Positions 45,891 to 57,829 of a stretch of 64,000 nt of DNA are shown in pieces. Location of the stretch: NCBI RefSeq assembly GCF_963678635.1, contig NC_087065.1, positions 66,061,374-66,125,373 of the forward strand, given 5' to 3'. Made by a program: the position numbers and the translations under genes. Source of the DNA: Symsagittifera roscoffensis. Taxonomy: Eukaryota; Xenacoelomorpha; Acoela; Convolutidae. Within the stretch, counting starts at the first letter, position 1; every line of letters starts with the position of its first letter. The notes beneath the pieces were generated by a model. It ran no database searches. It was not told the origin of the DNA and worked only from the letters and a program-made list of their open reading frames with translations.

Positions 45891-47163
45891 ATTGTTACGA
45901 GATCATCTAGTCTTGGATGTTCGTCTTTGTTGTTGTGTATGATCTATATACTGCATATTATGATTTACATTTTATAAATTTTAGTTAATTGGTTTTAGTT
46001 ATGATCTTAGTTAGTTGTTTTCACAAAAGCGTTTTATTTAAGTTCAGTTATTTTGACGAGTTACTCACCCTTGAGTACCTCTTATTAAAAATTGAAGTGT
46101 GGTCACAAAGCGTGGGTGTAGCGCGGTGGGTTAGGCCGGCTATAAGCATGCTCAGGACGTCCTTCTCTGGTGGGTTAGGCCAGGAATGGGAGTAAGATTT
46201 TGTGCTGGTTCTTTGAGGGGTCCTGTTTTGTGTTAACATTATATGTTGGTTTTTTCTGATCTTTCTTATGTTACTTTTGGTTGTGCCCTTTTTTCAAAAA
46301 TCGAATTGTTTTTGGTTTGGGTTTGTCTTTCGACTTTTTTGTGTTTTAATTTATCTTTCGTTGACTTTATAATAATCTTCAAAAGAATAAATTATCCAGT
46401 TTCAAACTGGGTTAATCCGGTTTGGGTACCGTTGGTTTTCCTTTCTTATTTATGCTGTTATTTTATGATTTGTGGTGTTTAGTCATTTGCATTGGTTAGT
46501 TTGGTGTAGTGTATGACTTCATTCCAACCGGCTTAAAGAAAAGTTGGAAGCTTGTTATCGTTAGTTGGCGTTGTTGTTATTGAAAACTTGAAACATAAAA
46601 TCATTATTTCAAACAATTATTCGTGGGCGAGCTGCGCGAGTATGGATACAATTCTTGTGCGAATGAATGAAAACATTGGAAAATTTAGTACTGCTTTCTC
46701 ATTTTATAAATTTATTGCTTAAGTATCTGAATTTTACTACATTCGGGGAAATTTTAAATTATAAATTTTCATTGTATTTAATTTTACTACTTCTTGGGAA
46801 AATAATTTATAAATTAATTTACTATATTAGGTATGAATTTTACTACATTATTTAGTGCGAAAAATTTAGTAAAGTAAAATAGTTTTAGCAAAGGAGTTTT
46901 ATATGAGTCGTATTCTAATTTAAGAAAGTTATATTTTCATTTTTTTTTCCGTTCTGTAGATGATGGTGATGAGAAGACTATAAGAAGAAGTTAAAAAATA
47001 TAGAAATTGGTTAGTACAATTTAAATTTATTAGTTAAAGTATTTTAATTATACTTAACTAAGTCATCGGGGAAAAAGCCATGTGGGAAGAGTTCTTGAAT
47101 TAAATCTGATGTTGTTAGTAATTTGGCTAGTAAACGTATGATGTTTTTAGTTTGTAGCAGTGG
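45891..47163 (-). other. 3' region of the short element
   Basis: No convincing ORF. It shares blocks with 13101-14110. From 46690 to 46860 it repeats a motif close to TTTACTACTTT-GGGG every 30-60 bp. At 46940-46965 a pyrimidine tract ending CTGTAG precedes GATGATGGTGATGAG on the + strand, which looks like a weak acceptor, but no gene follows. Confidence 0.5.
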
Positions 47164-48863
47164 CTAAAGCAAATCAAGTGCTTTGATGATTTTTAGTTCT
47201 TCGGTGCCTACTGCGAATTCATGAGGTGTGTTTTGTATTAGATTGTAATTTTTATGATTATATTCAGTATTATGAATAAACTCTAATATGGGAACTTCAA
47301 TAGGTTGTAGGAATTCATGCGGGATGATGAAGGGTCTTGATTCTTCGTCATGGAAGGTCTTCGTGATGGGGTAGAATATATACATTTGGGTAACGGGATC
47401 GTAGTTACGGAGGATGCCGTGAAGGTTAGTATTTTTGTTGCAGTATGAGAAATTAAGAAAAAATGGTGACGTGTATTTTGAGTTAATAAACTGAAAATGA
47501 TTATTGGGCTGTCTAGATCGTGTGTGTAGATCGAAGTGGTTTTGTATGAAACGATAAGATGTATAAGTATGTCTCTGTTTAGTGCGTAACATAATATCGT
47601 GGGAACAGTGCAAATCGCGTTCCTGTGGTGAAAGAAAGTGGAAGGTTAGTGTAAATAATTGAAACTGGTCGTAAAAACTTTGGTATGATTGCATGTCAAT
47701 TAGTGCTTCGGAAATTATGTGATCATGTTTTTTTATGAAAAATGTTTAGTGTGAATAGGTATGATGTTTTGATGAAAATTTTTTCGATTAGGTTAGCAAA
47801 GCGATCGTCGTCTAAAAATTGATCTGGTTAGGGCCTATGATGTTGTGATCGTAATATTTGATGGTGAAATCGCTAGCTCGGGGTGCGGTGAATGTTTTGA
47901 GTAACTTTTTGAATCCAACATATGTGAGATGTAGTGGTGTTAGAGTTGTTGTGAGTCTATATAGCTTGTTTTTGCATTTTTCATTATCAATTTGTGTATT
48001 ATAAAGTGGTAGAAAAAGAGGGTTATTATAGTAGTAGTATGATGTCCAATGTAGTGTTGGCGTTAAAGCGTGCTCATCAACAAAATTTCTAGTGTCATTA
48101 ATAGTGGTAGAGGTATTTAAAGTGTATTGAGGAAATGATGTTAAGTTTGTTTGAAGGAAGGATTCGGTATTTGTATGTTGTGGGTGGTTAATATATTCTT
48201 TGGCTGTTCCGGGTTTGGTTGTGAATGGGTGATTTGGGATTTTACGTTTAAAAGTGCGGTAAGCTCGGTTAGTGCTAGTGGATGTTTCAATGGATGTGGA
48301 TGAGTGAGCTAATGATGGGGTGTAATCCGATAGCGGTGTAGGTGTTGGTCGGCCTGATGATGTGGTTATGGATGACAGCTGATGGATGGTAAGAGTATGG
48401 GGGTATGTCATTTGTTGTTGTAGGTTAATAAAGTTATCTAGTTCCGAGGAGATTTGTAGAGTATCTGGGGAGTTGTTGTTTGATCTTTCAGAAAGGGATG
48501 GGGTATATGTTGGGGTGACTTGGGATGCATAAGAGGGAGTGGAAAGGGATGGTAGTGGATGACTGGTTTGAGTGGGTCGAAAGGGGGTTGTGAAAAATTT
48601 GAAGGGTTGGTCTGGGTAGGGGTAGAGGGAGATGGTTCGAAGTCTGCAAATTCATCGGGAGTTTCTAAGTCTGAGTTATTAAATTGTGAGATGGTATTAA
48701 AAACTGAAATATCTGAGTTAGTGTCTGAACTCGTGCTTGATGGTATGTTAATAACTGGGAAGTCGGGTGGCGGAAAAGCGAAAAGTGGAATAATTGGGAC
48801 TGGGTTTTGGAGGTTGGCTGGATGGGAATTTGAGCGATGGAGGGCTCCAATTTGTCGGCTCAT
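47164..48863 (-). CDS. Extra ORF of the retroelement (MSRQ family), about 565 codons with three one-base frame breaks
   Basis: The ORF starts at ATG 48863 (MSRQIGALHRSNSHPANLQN), 8 bp after a TTTTTTTAG tract, and ends at the stop at 47164. Three open segments (48863-48438, ~48590-47812 and ~47727-47164, plus a short bridge 47813-47730) join into one frame if single-base shifts are assumed at G5 48583-48587, A5 47814-47818 and T7 47728-47734. The first ~200 residues are P/S/T-rich and probably disordered. The rest is mixed and aromatic-rich (LHWTSYYYYNNPLFLPL, SYRFIQNHFDLHTRSR). I see no signal peptide, membrane segment or known domain. The same gene follows env in both long copies (17816 down; 63889 up). 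The function is unknown. A structural, regulatory or host-interaction protein of the element is equally possible. Confidence 0.65.
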
Positions 48864-48909
48864 CGTGGGCTAAAAAAATGATTATGTTGACACTGAAAAG
48901 TGGTGGTCG

Positions 48910-49005
48910 TTAGTTAGATGGACTATGATTGGTTAATATTAAACATTTCACAGTGGTAAAATATTCATTTTATGAAATAATAAAATGTAGCTTAGATCAG
49001 GTTCC
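48910..49005 (-). repeat. Truncated LTR at the 5' end of the short element
   Basis: It matches the LTR 3' part on the + strand from GTTAGTTAGATGGA through GTGGTAAAATATTC to GATCAGGTTCC. The final A is missing, and the rest of the LTR, with the primer-binding site and leader, is deleted. Confidence 0.85.
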
Positions 49006-49608
49006 TTATGGGAGTTTAAGTGGTAACAATGACGTTATCCTTGCGTCATTTTCCCCAGTTTGTCTCAGCAAAAAAATTGGTTTGAAATGAGAACTTTTGT
49101 ACTTTTGCTTAAATTGCTGAATTTTTCCTTTATAATCAATGAAACTAAAATTACTTGCCTAACCTCACTGCTCTACTTCTCGTCTGCAACGATGCTTAGG
49201 TACCACTAAGAACCGACATCACCAACAAATACAAACCCGAATCCAGAATGTTTGCTGCTTTTAAAACTCATCTGGAACACTACCGACATCCATTTCAAGT
49301 TCCCGGGTGACCTCCATAGACCGAAAATGCTAAGCATACAATTCCATAATTTAAATCACTATGACAAAACTAATAAAAAGATATCATACAATTTGCTAAA
49401 ATGGTGTCATAGAGTTTTCAAAAAAAAGTATTTTCACCCTTTGGCATAACATTTGGTTCATTTTACTAAATACAGAAAAACATTTTGGCAAAAAAAATCA
49501 TAAAATGCTAATGATGCAATTTACATTTATTGAAATTGCATGACTAGCTTTTTTTTTGATGGCGGTAACAAAAACTTTTCCAAAAAACTTTGATTATGCC
49601 CTAAGTTT
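49006..49608. other. Unique spacer between the two retroelements
   Basis: AT-rich; contains one 65-codon ORF (49252-49449) without recognisable features. Nothing else is assigned. Confidence 0.5.
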
Positions 49609-50018
49609 TGGAACCAGATCTAAACTTTATTTTATTATTGGTTATAACCTAGATATTTTATCACTATAAAATATTTAATACTAACCAATCATGATCCATC
49701 TAACTAACATCCCACTTATTTGTAAGTGCTGAAATTTTTGTAGTTTCAGCACCAGAGAGATTTGAATTTAACTTAGAAACTAGTTACCTCTCCAAGAGAC
49801 CTTCTAGCAATCGCAATAAGCCAGTATACTCTAGATCTATTGAGCCTAGCAGAGACTAGTTAAACAACCTGAGACTAGTAGATATCAGAGTAGGATTAAG
49901 ATCGGTATTAGACTAAGAAGTTGCACGAGCCTATCCGGCTGAAAATAAGATAGCATGACGAGCAGACTGTGAACCCTATCTAAAATTACTCTATAAGTTA
50001 GACATAGCACAAAACTCA
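49609..50018 (+). repeat. 5' LTR of the second provirus (410 bp)
   Basis: Begins TGGAACCAGATC, ends CATAGCACAAAACTCA. TG...CA ends match the other copies. Confidence 0.9.
49665..49671 (+). promoter_or_regulatory. Candidate LTR TATA box
   Basis: TATAAAA in the context TTATCACTATAAAATATT, about 56 bp from the LTR start. The same box lies at the equivalent place in the other LTRs (CCTATAAAATAT in element sense). It is the likely core promoter, with a short U3. Confidence 0.5.
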
Positions 50019-50020
50019 TC

Positions 50021-50040
50021 TGGTGCGACCAAAAGTCTCG
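50021..50040 (+). other. Primer-binding site of the second provirus
   Basis: TGGTGCGACCAAAAGTCTCG, two bases after the LTR. It agrees with the other provirus at 18 of 20 positions by eye. Confidence 0.75.
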
Positions 50041-51702
50041 AATAAGACCTTAAAAAACAAATAAGCTTAGAACTAGTAAAATAGATTAGAATTAGACAAA
50101 ATTATTTTCAAAGTGTTACAAGACAATAATTTAATCGAAATGTCTCTACGACTCAATAGATCAGAGCGCTATTTCGTACAATACGAGAACTACCCGGTAT
50201 TGGAAGACGACCATGGACAGGAGACGATCTATGACTACGGAAAAACTTAACATTAACTTTCATGTTCGTACGGCAAAACCAACACAAACTTTTGTATTTA
50301 GAATCAAACTAGCATTGAATTTAGATTTTCAATTGCAAAAATAGAAACCTTGAATAAAAATCTTCAATGATCATTTCAGGCTCTAAACCAAACTTGATAT
50401 TGTACAATAACGATTGATAAAAACATCTCTAGTCGTTTCCTCCAAAACTGCAGTAAAATTCAAAAAACATATCTGGAAAGTATATTTATTGAGAATAAAA
50501 GCAAAATTTAGTTAACCGAATCATAAATTAATAGTAGATAGAAATCATCTGTCATCTCCAGCTTCATCACCTAAAGATAACAGCAATAATAAAACCACTA
50601 ATATCATCCAAAATTAAACTTTTCTATCAATTAAACTGAAAACTAATTCTAAAGGCCTATCCTAATTTTTACCTTTATTTACTCTTAACTTATTCAAATT
50701 TAAACCAGATCATCAAGGCTTTCGCTGAATCTCAATAAAATTTTTACTTAATCAATTAATATCATTAAATTTATATCTTGATCATCAAGGCTTATCCTTG
50801 GATAAAAAAATTTTTTTTTTCTCCCCCACTCACTTAATAAAGTGTCTAACAACCTCAAACGTCGATTCACTACCCAACCTTTCCAAAGACCCAGGACTAA
50901 CAGAAAATTTTCAATCACTCTAACCTATCTAATTAGGCTAAACAGTGAAAAACTTCGGTTATTCATCCTTCACTTGGTCCCTCCTCTTACCTGACCCAGG
51001 TTAAATTTTAATCTTAGTAAGTTTAAAATAGTACCTAATGAACTACTTGCGTTCTAATTATACTTGAACCTTGTGGATCGATTTACTATTCTCCAACCCT
51101 TGAACACAATCATTACCCCTAAGTAAGACTAAATAAGTTAACACCTTAACTTAGAATAGTCACGAGAAAGTAACAACACGGAATCGATATATACTTTTCT
51201 CTCCAACCCTGAATAAATAACCCAAGTTAGGTTAACCAAAAAATCGTAAGAACGGACAGTCTGGGATATTAAAATCACTAATAACAATCTTGCATCCTTC
51301 ATTCTAAATCTTATGTCACTAAACAATTTAGGAAATAAACAAACAATCGTACTACACAAACAAAAGGATGTATTCGAACAAAAAGAAAGACACTAAAAAG
51401 AAAAATTTTAAGTAAACAAAGACAAATTACACGAAAAAAGATTTTGAAAGCGAAAAAACGCAGTCTCCGAATCAGAAACCAGTAATTTAAATGCACTCTA
51501 CAAACTAAAAGACTCAGTAAATAAAAACTACCCAGTTCACGATCAATTATGATTTTCTGACTCAGAAACCACATCACTTTCATCAATACAAGGAAAACGA
51601 AGAAAAAAAGAATATATAAAATTAAACGAGTACGTCTATACAATTGGAATCAATCAATCAGAAACATTGAGCACTACGCACTAACAGTCATAAAACGAAG
51701 AA
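50041..51702 (+). other. Leader region between primer-binding site and gag
   Basis: About 1.66 kb. It holds the small leader ORF start at 50140 (ATGTCTCTACGA), which shifts out of frame soon after. Otherwise AT-rich with no conserved frame. It corresponds to 31216-32073 of the other copy, which is shorter. Confidence 0.55.
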
Positions 51703-54700
51703 ATGAGTCAAAGTCATAGTGACGAAAGTCCAGAAGAAAACTCTGTTTTTCCATTTCTCATCAATTCACTCACTAATGATAGAGGGCAAGTACAGTTTTG
51801 CAACAATCTAATCGCAAACTTATTCGAACGAGGATTTAGCCCATGTAAAGCAGAGTTCCAAGAAAAAAAATCAAAAGACAAATTTTCCATCATTATTTAA
51901 AAAGAACATGTAACCTAACACAACAATATGACATCTACACCATAGAACTCAGTACACATCAAGTAAATTTCATGGTAAATATCTCAATAAAACAGACGAC
52001 ATCGACATGGAGTTTTCAAAATTATTCAAAGAATAAATTAAAAACATACAACATCAAAATTCACAGAGAGCAATTTCAATATTAACTAATGATAGTTTTG
52101 CAACAATATATAGTTATTTATCTATATTAGAGAAGACAGAAACCCAAAAAACTTCACCAGTTCAAATATCAAGAAACAAAAATGTAAGAAATGAAATTGC
52201 CGCGTTTTCAGCATTTTTAAACACAACCCGTGAAAATCTTTAAGTACTGCAGTCTTACAAAATGTTAAACACAATTTACAAAAGTTTTTAGCCTTGTTTA
52301 TTTTTGACTATTTCACACATAAGATTTACTTAATTGCACAAGCAAGAAAAAATTTTAGGCCTCAAAGTACCGATGACAACACTGTCCTTGCAGAACAATC
52401 AGATTATATTTGGGCCCTGATTGGTCTCTTCCACTATTTCTGAACATCCCAATAGATATCTCAAATCAAGCAATCAATACAAAATCTATTCATAAAGATT
52501 ATGTAAAAGTATTTCTCTTTACAATAGTTGCAACACCTTTAAACTATAATTCAATTTTACCCGATAGAAGACAAAATAATAGTTGAAACTCGACTATTGC
52601 ACAACAGGAAAGTCTAAATGGAACTAGAAATCTTACACAACAAGAAATTTAGAAACCATCACATTTTAAAAATGAAGAAATAGTTGAAACAATAGTAAAA
52701 ACCGCAGAACAAACTATTTCACCAATACATCCAAACCTTACACCGCCAAAACCCAAAAATCCAACATTATTACAAGTAACTTTGCAATCTACGGTTAAAC
52801 CATCAGTTGCTCCAAAATAATCACATATGGATTATCAGACACATAGACCAATGACGAAGCCATTAAAAACACGAAAACTATTCACAAGAAAAATTTTTGC
52901 AGAACACAACTATAATTATGTTAATCCATCACAAACAACTCATCCTCACCAAATAAATACGCAAACTTCTTCATTTCCACAAAAATCGAAATTTCCAACT
53001 ACATCAACAAAGTCAGTAAACATCCATGACTATCCACATCCCTAACAAGATCAGAGTGATAATTACCCATTTTTCCAACAAAATAGAAATAAATAACAAA
53101 CACCTTATTATACATCGAACTATTTACCGTCAGATGATGACGATTATAACCAACCAGATATTTTTGCACCGTAGACACAAGAATATCGTGTCCAAAAGCC
53201 TCGACAAAACCAAGCATCTCAAAACATGAAATTTTAACCACAAAACTCAGCTAATACACAAAGTTATCAACCATTTCACATGCAAAACCAAAGTATTACA
53301 CAATCCTACCAACCAGTACAGTCACAAAACCCTATCAGTAGACATTCTTACCAACCAACACAAATGCAAAATGAAATACCATTACCATATTATCTACAAC
53401 AACATGAAATAACAAAAAGTCAACTGACAAATTTTTCACAAATACCAAAAGCCGCAGAATCACTGCAAATGACAATGAATCTATACCCAATGGGTGGATC
53501 GTCAATACCATCAATTAAACTATTAATTTTATTTACAGGCACATACCCTGAACATTCTGTAGAAGATTATTTAAATACATTCACAGCAAACTTAATTTTA
53601 AATATAGGACCTGAACCAATCAATAGACCACTTCACCAAAATTGGATACATAGAAGCACAGCTTTAATCCAAACAACACCTGATGGCGCTGGTCAAAAGT
53701 TTTTTTCAGTTTTACGAATAGATATAAAATTAGATTGGAAAAGATTGACACAAGAATTTTCAAAAATGTTTGATTCTAAAAGAAACAAACAACATCAAAG
53801 AATTTTATGTAATGAAATTCGTAGACTACCAAACGAAACAATCAAACAATTAGCAGTTAGAATCGAAACACTAGTTCGATAGGCATATTCACAGAGAGCA
53901 TCACATCCCTCTTCAATTTGAGAACCAGTCTTTAGGAAACTAGTTGATAAACTAGAACAAGCAGAAATCACAAAGAAACTCGAAGAAATGGAAAATCTTA
54001 AACGACAATATGTTAATAGAATTGAAACAATTACTACACAAATTAACAGCATAAACGATTCAGATGTAGGTTCATCCGAAAGAATCATTGAAATTTTAAA
54101 CATCTATGAAAAAAATCCAAAATTTAAAGGTAAACCAATTTTTAAAAAATGGTGTAATTATTGCTGAAGATACGGACACAGCATTGCCGCATGTCGACAA
54201 AAACAACAAGATAACTAAAATAAACCACCAAAGTACAAAGAACCAAATAAATCATTTTATCAATACTTGAAAAAAGGACCAGAATTTACCAAACAAAAAA
54301 ATACATAGTAATAACAGCTCTGGAAAACCACTTTCAAATAATTCAAATTATTCACGAAATCAATCACCTTATAACTCTTGTTATTGAGGTAGATCACCAG
54401 AACAAAAAAATTAACGAAACTTCTCACAAAATAGATACAGTCGATCAACTAGTCAAAACAATCGATATAGAAACAACTCCTCACGATAAAATTCAAACGG
54501 ACGAGAATCTTTGTTTGATGCCAGTTTCCAATCAAATCCTAAGAATAGACACTATTCAAATGATAGATCACAAACTTCATCCTACAATAGGAGCAGGAAT
54601 TATTCAAACAATAGAAATAGAAGCTTTTCAAAGCATAGAAATCAAAGCTACCCAAACAATAGATAAGAAATAAATCATACAACAAATCTAATTATCAACG

Positions 54701-55230
54701 AAACAATAACAATAACTATCAAAACAGATCACGAAATAATTCACAAAAAATGAATTCTAAAATATAGCAATCAACAACAAATCTATTCCCAGTCTTCCCA
54801 TAGGAACAACTTCCAAAACAAGTATAGAAGCAGCACACCAAAACATCAAAGACAAATTAATCAAGTTCAAACAACTGAAGAAACAACTCCCGGCTCCCCT
54901 GGTATCGATAATACAGAAAGTACTGAATTAAAATGACAATTAAATCACATTAATTGTGATTCAACAAACAGCGAAAGTGATACAGATAATAACAGCTCAG
55001 TCAATACGATAACAGTTGAAAAGGACTAGGAACCTATCATATATGAACAACACTTCCATTCACACATTTACGAAAATCAATCGGAACTTCTTCATGACTC
55101 TTACACTAGACCTATTACTAATTATGTACAAGCAATACAAGAAGTAAACGAAATAAACACTATAATCAAAACTGAAAAAGACGAGGAACAATGGTCACTC
55201 ACAAACCACATTTACCAGAATATACAAAAA
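51703..55230 (+). pseudogene. Degraded gag with capsid-like region and CCHC knuckle
   Basis: It starts MSQSHSDESPEENSVFPF at 51703 and shows a Q/N/P-rich middle (52830-53480). A Retrotrans_gag-type capsid region follows at about 53500-53880 (FTGTYPEHSVEDYLNTF, DWKRLTQEFSKMFDSKRNKQ, RRLPNETIKQLAVRIETLVR). A CCHC zinc knuckle lies at about 54148-54192 (CNYC, one stop codon, then RYGHSIAAC). The C-terminal tail is R/S/N-rich. Many in-frame stops make it non-functional. The knuckle spacing C-x2-C-x4-H-x4-C is standard for nucleocapsid. Confidence 0.78.
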
Positions 55231-55264
55231 AGCTACCAAAAGAAAAATAAATTGGACAATTCCT

Positions 55265-55588
55265 TTTCTCTTAGAAAGTCCAAAAAGTAAAGAATTTCAA
55301 CTACCAAATCTTGAAAAAGATTTTTTACTCGACTCAGGAGCAGAATCAAATATTATCAATATTCCCACTTGGAATGAAATCAAAGCATTACACCCAAATT
55401 TATTACCTATGAAAATAGCCAGTAAGTTAATAACAGCACAAGGCTCAATTTTAATTAATTATGGAAAAATCCAATTTTTCCTTGTTCCAACTAGAACAAC
55501 GGAACGAAATAAACTCTTAAACAAACCATTTAAGCAAACATTCCATACAACGGATATAAAACTCAATATCACTGGCATACCATTTTAA
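55265..55588 (+). pseudogene. Retropepsin (protease) domain
   Basis: An open frame contains DFLLDSGAESNIINIPTW with the active-site DSGA at 55331-55342. Downstream, KLITAQGSILINYGKIQFFL represents the flap and strand region and IKLNITGIPF closes the domain. The motif is the aspartic-protease half-site of retroviral dimers. It is broken off from gag and pol by stops. It is the best-preserved enzymatic site among the copies here. Confidence 0.78.
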
Positions 55589-56220
55589 ACTAAATATTTT
55601 CCCACGAAAAAACATTTTAAACAGCAATATCTATATAAAAGATTGGTACACGAGAATGAAAAACACAGCCAAAACATTTTTTCAAAGATTAAACAAACAA
55701 CCACCCTTTTCTCCAAATTCTACCCTATATACAATCAAGAACGAAAAAACTTGATACCACTATCAGAAAATGTATATAATTTTTCAATCAAACAAGTTCA
55801 TCAATTTGATAAAAACCAAAACAAACAACATCTTTTTATGCCAGACCTTGAATTTAAACCCAATCATAAACTTTTTAGAGTAACAATTTCATCCATAACA
55901 TACATGAAACATTCAAACTCTGATATAATTTCGTTACACATTTATGATAATTCACCATACCAAATAACACTACCTTTAGGACTCTTAGGATACTGTGAAA
56001 CAAATGCTACAACTTCACCCATAAAACGAAGTAGCGTAAAGAGTAAAAAATTTATTACAACTGTTAGACGTTTGTCAATCAACAACTCTTGATGAAGAAT
56101 TAATCAAAAACAATATAATGAGCAACGAAAAAAGAAATCTAGATTTCTTCACAAAAACACCATATTTTAAATCAACGTTTAAAATATCACATAATACAGA
56201 GGAACACCAAAAATTTTGAC
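55589..56220 (+). pseudogene. Protease-to-RT spacer of pol
   Basis: The 149-codon open frame at 55643-56092 has no recognisable domain. It includes YQITLPLGLLGYCE, reminiscent of the strand before RT in other Ty3-like pols. It is collinear with the poorly preserved 26850-27500 of the other copy. Confidence 0.5.
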
Positions 56221-56224
56221 AATA

Positions 56225-56980
56225 TTTAATTTTCAACACTTTCAGATAAAACAAAACGAATTCGAGAGATTAGCCAAATTCTTATTTAAAAACCCAACAG
56301 TTTATGCAACATCCTAAATTGATGTTGGAAAAAGTAATTCACCATTACATTTGGCTTCGGAGCCTGACGCAGTTTTCAAAAAACAAAGAGCAAGCAAAGT
56401 ACCCATACACTTATATCATAAAGTAAAAAGACTACTTGACATTTTGGAACAATATGAAATCATATCCCCAGTTAATAAAGAAGAACAACCAAAAGAAAAC
56501 ACCTTTATTAACCCAGTTATCATCCTAGCTAAAGGAGAATCACTAAAAAATAGTTTTAGACGCTAGATATCTCAAAAACTAATTGATTAATCTAAATGTT
56601 TTTGGCCTATTGAACCCATTCAAGTAATTTTAACAAAAAAACGGAAAACATTTCACAACCGGAGATATGAATAGTGCATACAACCAAATGCCATTAGATG
56701 AACAATCGCGACGATTAACACAATTCGTAATTGGAAACCAATCATACGAATTTATTAGATTATTCTATGGAATATTCATAGGACCAGCAGCTTTTTCAGC
56801 AATTATGAGCAAAACTTTTAGACCACTTATACTCAAGAAAAACGCAATCAGACATTTAGACGACGTTTTCGTGCAATCACAAATTAAAGATGAAATGTTT
56901 ATAGTTTTAGAACAATATCATCAAATTCTCGAAAACGAAAACCTGACAGCAGCCCCGGACAAATCACATGTTTCCTAACA
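56225..56980 (+). pseudogene. Ty3-like reverse transcriptase
   Basis: Fingers: DAVFKKQRASKVPIHLY and NPVIILAKGESLK (56360-56560). Palm: TGDMNSAYNQMPLDEQSRRL (motif A, aspartate in GDMNSAY), FYGIFIGPAAFSAIMSK (motif B) and HLDDVFVQSQ (motif C, both aspartates kept at about 56858-56863). The first residue of the box is histidine rather than the usual tyrosine or phenylalanine, two before the aspartates. Stops lie near 56566 and 56580-56590. The order and motif spacing identify the Ty3/gypsy branch. Confidence 0.85.
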
Positions 56981-57079
56981 CGCGTAAAGTTTCATGGACA
57001 TATTCTTGGAATGTTAAATTTCTTTATTGGAATGTTAAATTTCCAATTGGAATGTTAAATTTCTTAAGTAAATTTGTAT

Positions 57080-57480
57080 ACAAAATGCAATTATACTTAA
57101 AACCTTTTTATAACATCCTTAGACAACAAAATAACTTTGAATGGACTACAGAACAGCAAACACGATTTGAAAAATCAAAAAAAGTTTTAACAGAACAAAT
57201 ATCAAATACAATCCCAGATGCAAATCAACCATTTTATGCAATGTGCGATGCATCAAACTTTGGCATCGGCGCAGCATTACGACAATCACACAATGGACCG
57301 AATAAAATGAATCTTATATCAGCAAATTCCTGCTTATTAACACAAGCCGAACTACGACTCTCTACCCTTATGAGAGAATGCCATAATAAATACACTATAT
57401 ATATATGAATTTCTGATACTTGGATCAAAACATCCAACAGTTTTATTTACAGACCATAAACCAATTATATTTTTTTAACA
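57080..57480 (+). pseudogene. RNase H domain
   Basis: FYAMCDASNFGIGAALRQ (first catalytic Asp), QAELRLSTLMREC (Glu region) and, after a stop and frame change near 57408, LFTDHKPI (last Asp) follow in the standard order after RT. The preceding FEKSKKVLTEQISNTIPDA is the tether. A local triplication of TTGGAATGTTAAATTTC (57006-57064) interrupts the RT-RNase H junction. Confidence 0.8.
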
Positions 57481-57829
57481 CAAAAATCAAATCCAAACCA
57501 TAGAGTTTACAGATTTCAGTTAATTCTAATGAAATTCCAAACTTACACATAGATTGGAGAGCAGGAAAAAACCTTGCAGTGTCAGATACACTAAGTAGAA
57601 TTACACCACCTGAACTACTTACACGAAAAACCACAGTTGAAAAACCACGAAATATTAACTTTTAACTCGCAAAAAATAAACATCACGTCGATTAGAATGT
57701 AAGTATGCAGTGAAACTGACGTAGATCAATCACAAAAAATACAATTTGCAATTTCTTTTTATTTATTTAGATTGTCAAAATAATTTTTAGATTGTCAATA
57801 ACAATTTTTCAGGTACATCCGCAGTCAAA

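Larger units (their letters stand above)
45012..49005 (-). mobile_element. Short derivative of the retroelement: truncated LTR - extra ORF - 3' region - LTR
   Basis: A complete 410-bp 3' LTR (45012-45421) is followed, reading right to left in element sense, by the 3' region, the large extra ORF (47164-48863) and a truncated LTR piece (about 48910-49005). Gag, pol and env are absent. The truncated LTR joins sequence lying only ~50 bp upstream of the extra ORF, still including the ACTTTTCA...TTTTTTTAG tract seen before the same ORF in the + copy at 63840-63880. A large internal deletion explains this best. Flanking duplications are not clear (CTTG on the left, TTAT on the right). Confidence 0.8.

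Noticed and set aside
48559-48873. + strand ORF of 104 codons
   Set aside because: Antisense shadow of the extra ORF N-terminus; glycine/serine-rich because the sense strand is proline/serine-rich.
45007-49009. CCTT on both sides of the short element as a target-site duplication
   Set aside because: On the right the match overlaps the expected LTR terminus (GGTTCCA), so it is not a clean flank.
51138-51643. Minus-strand hydrophobic ORFs in the second provirus leader
   Set aside because: They run antisense to the provirus in AT-rich leader sequence. The apparent hydrophobicity is a product of T-rich codons.
57003-57064. Triple GGAATGTTAAATTTC repeat as a possible CRISPR-like array
   Set aside because: It is a local triplication of 17-27 bp inside the RT/RNase H relic of a eukaryotic retroelement, with no spacers.
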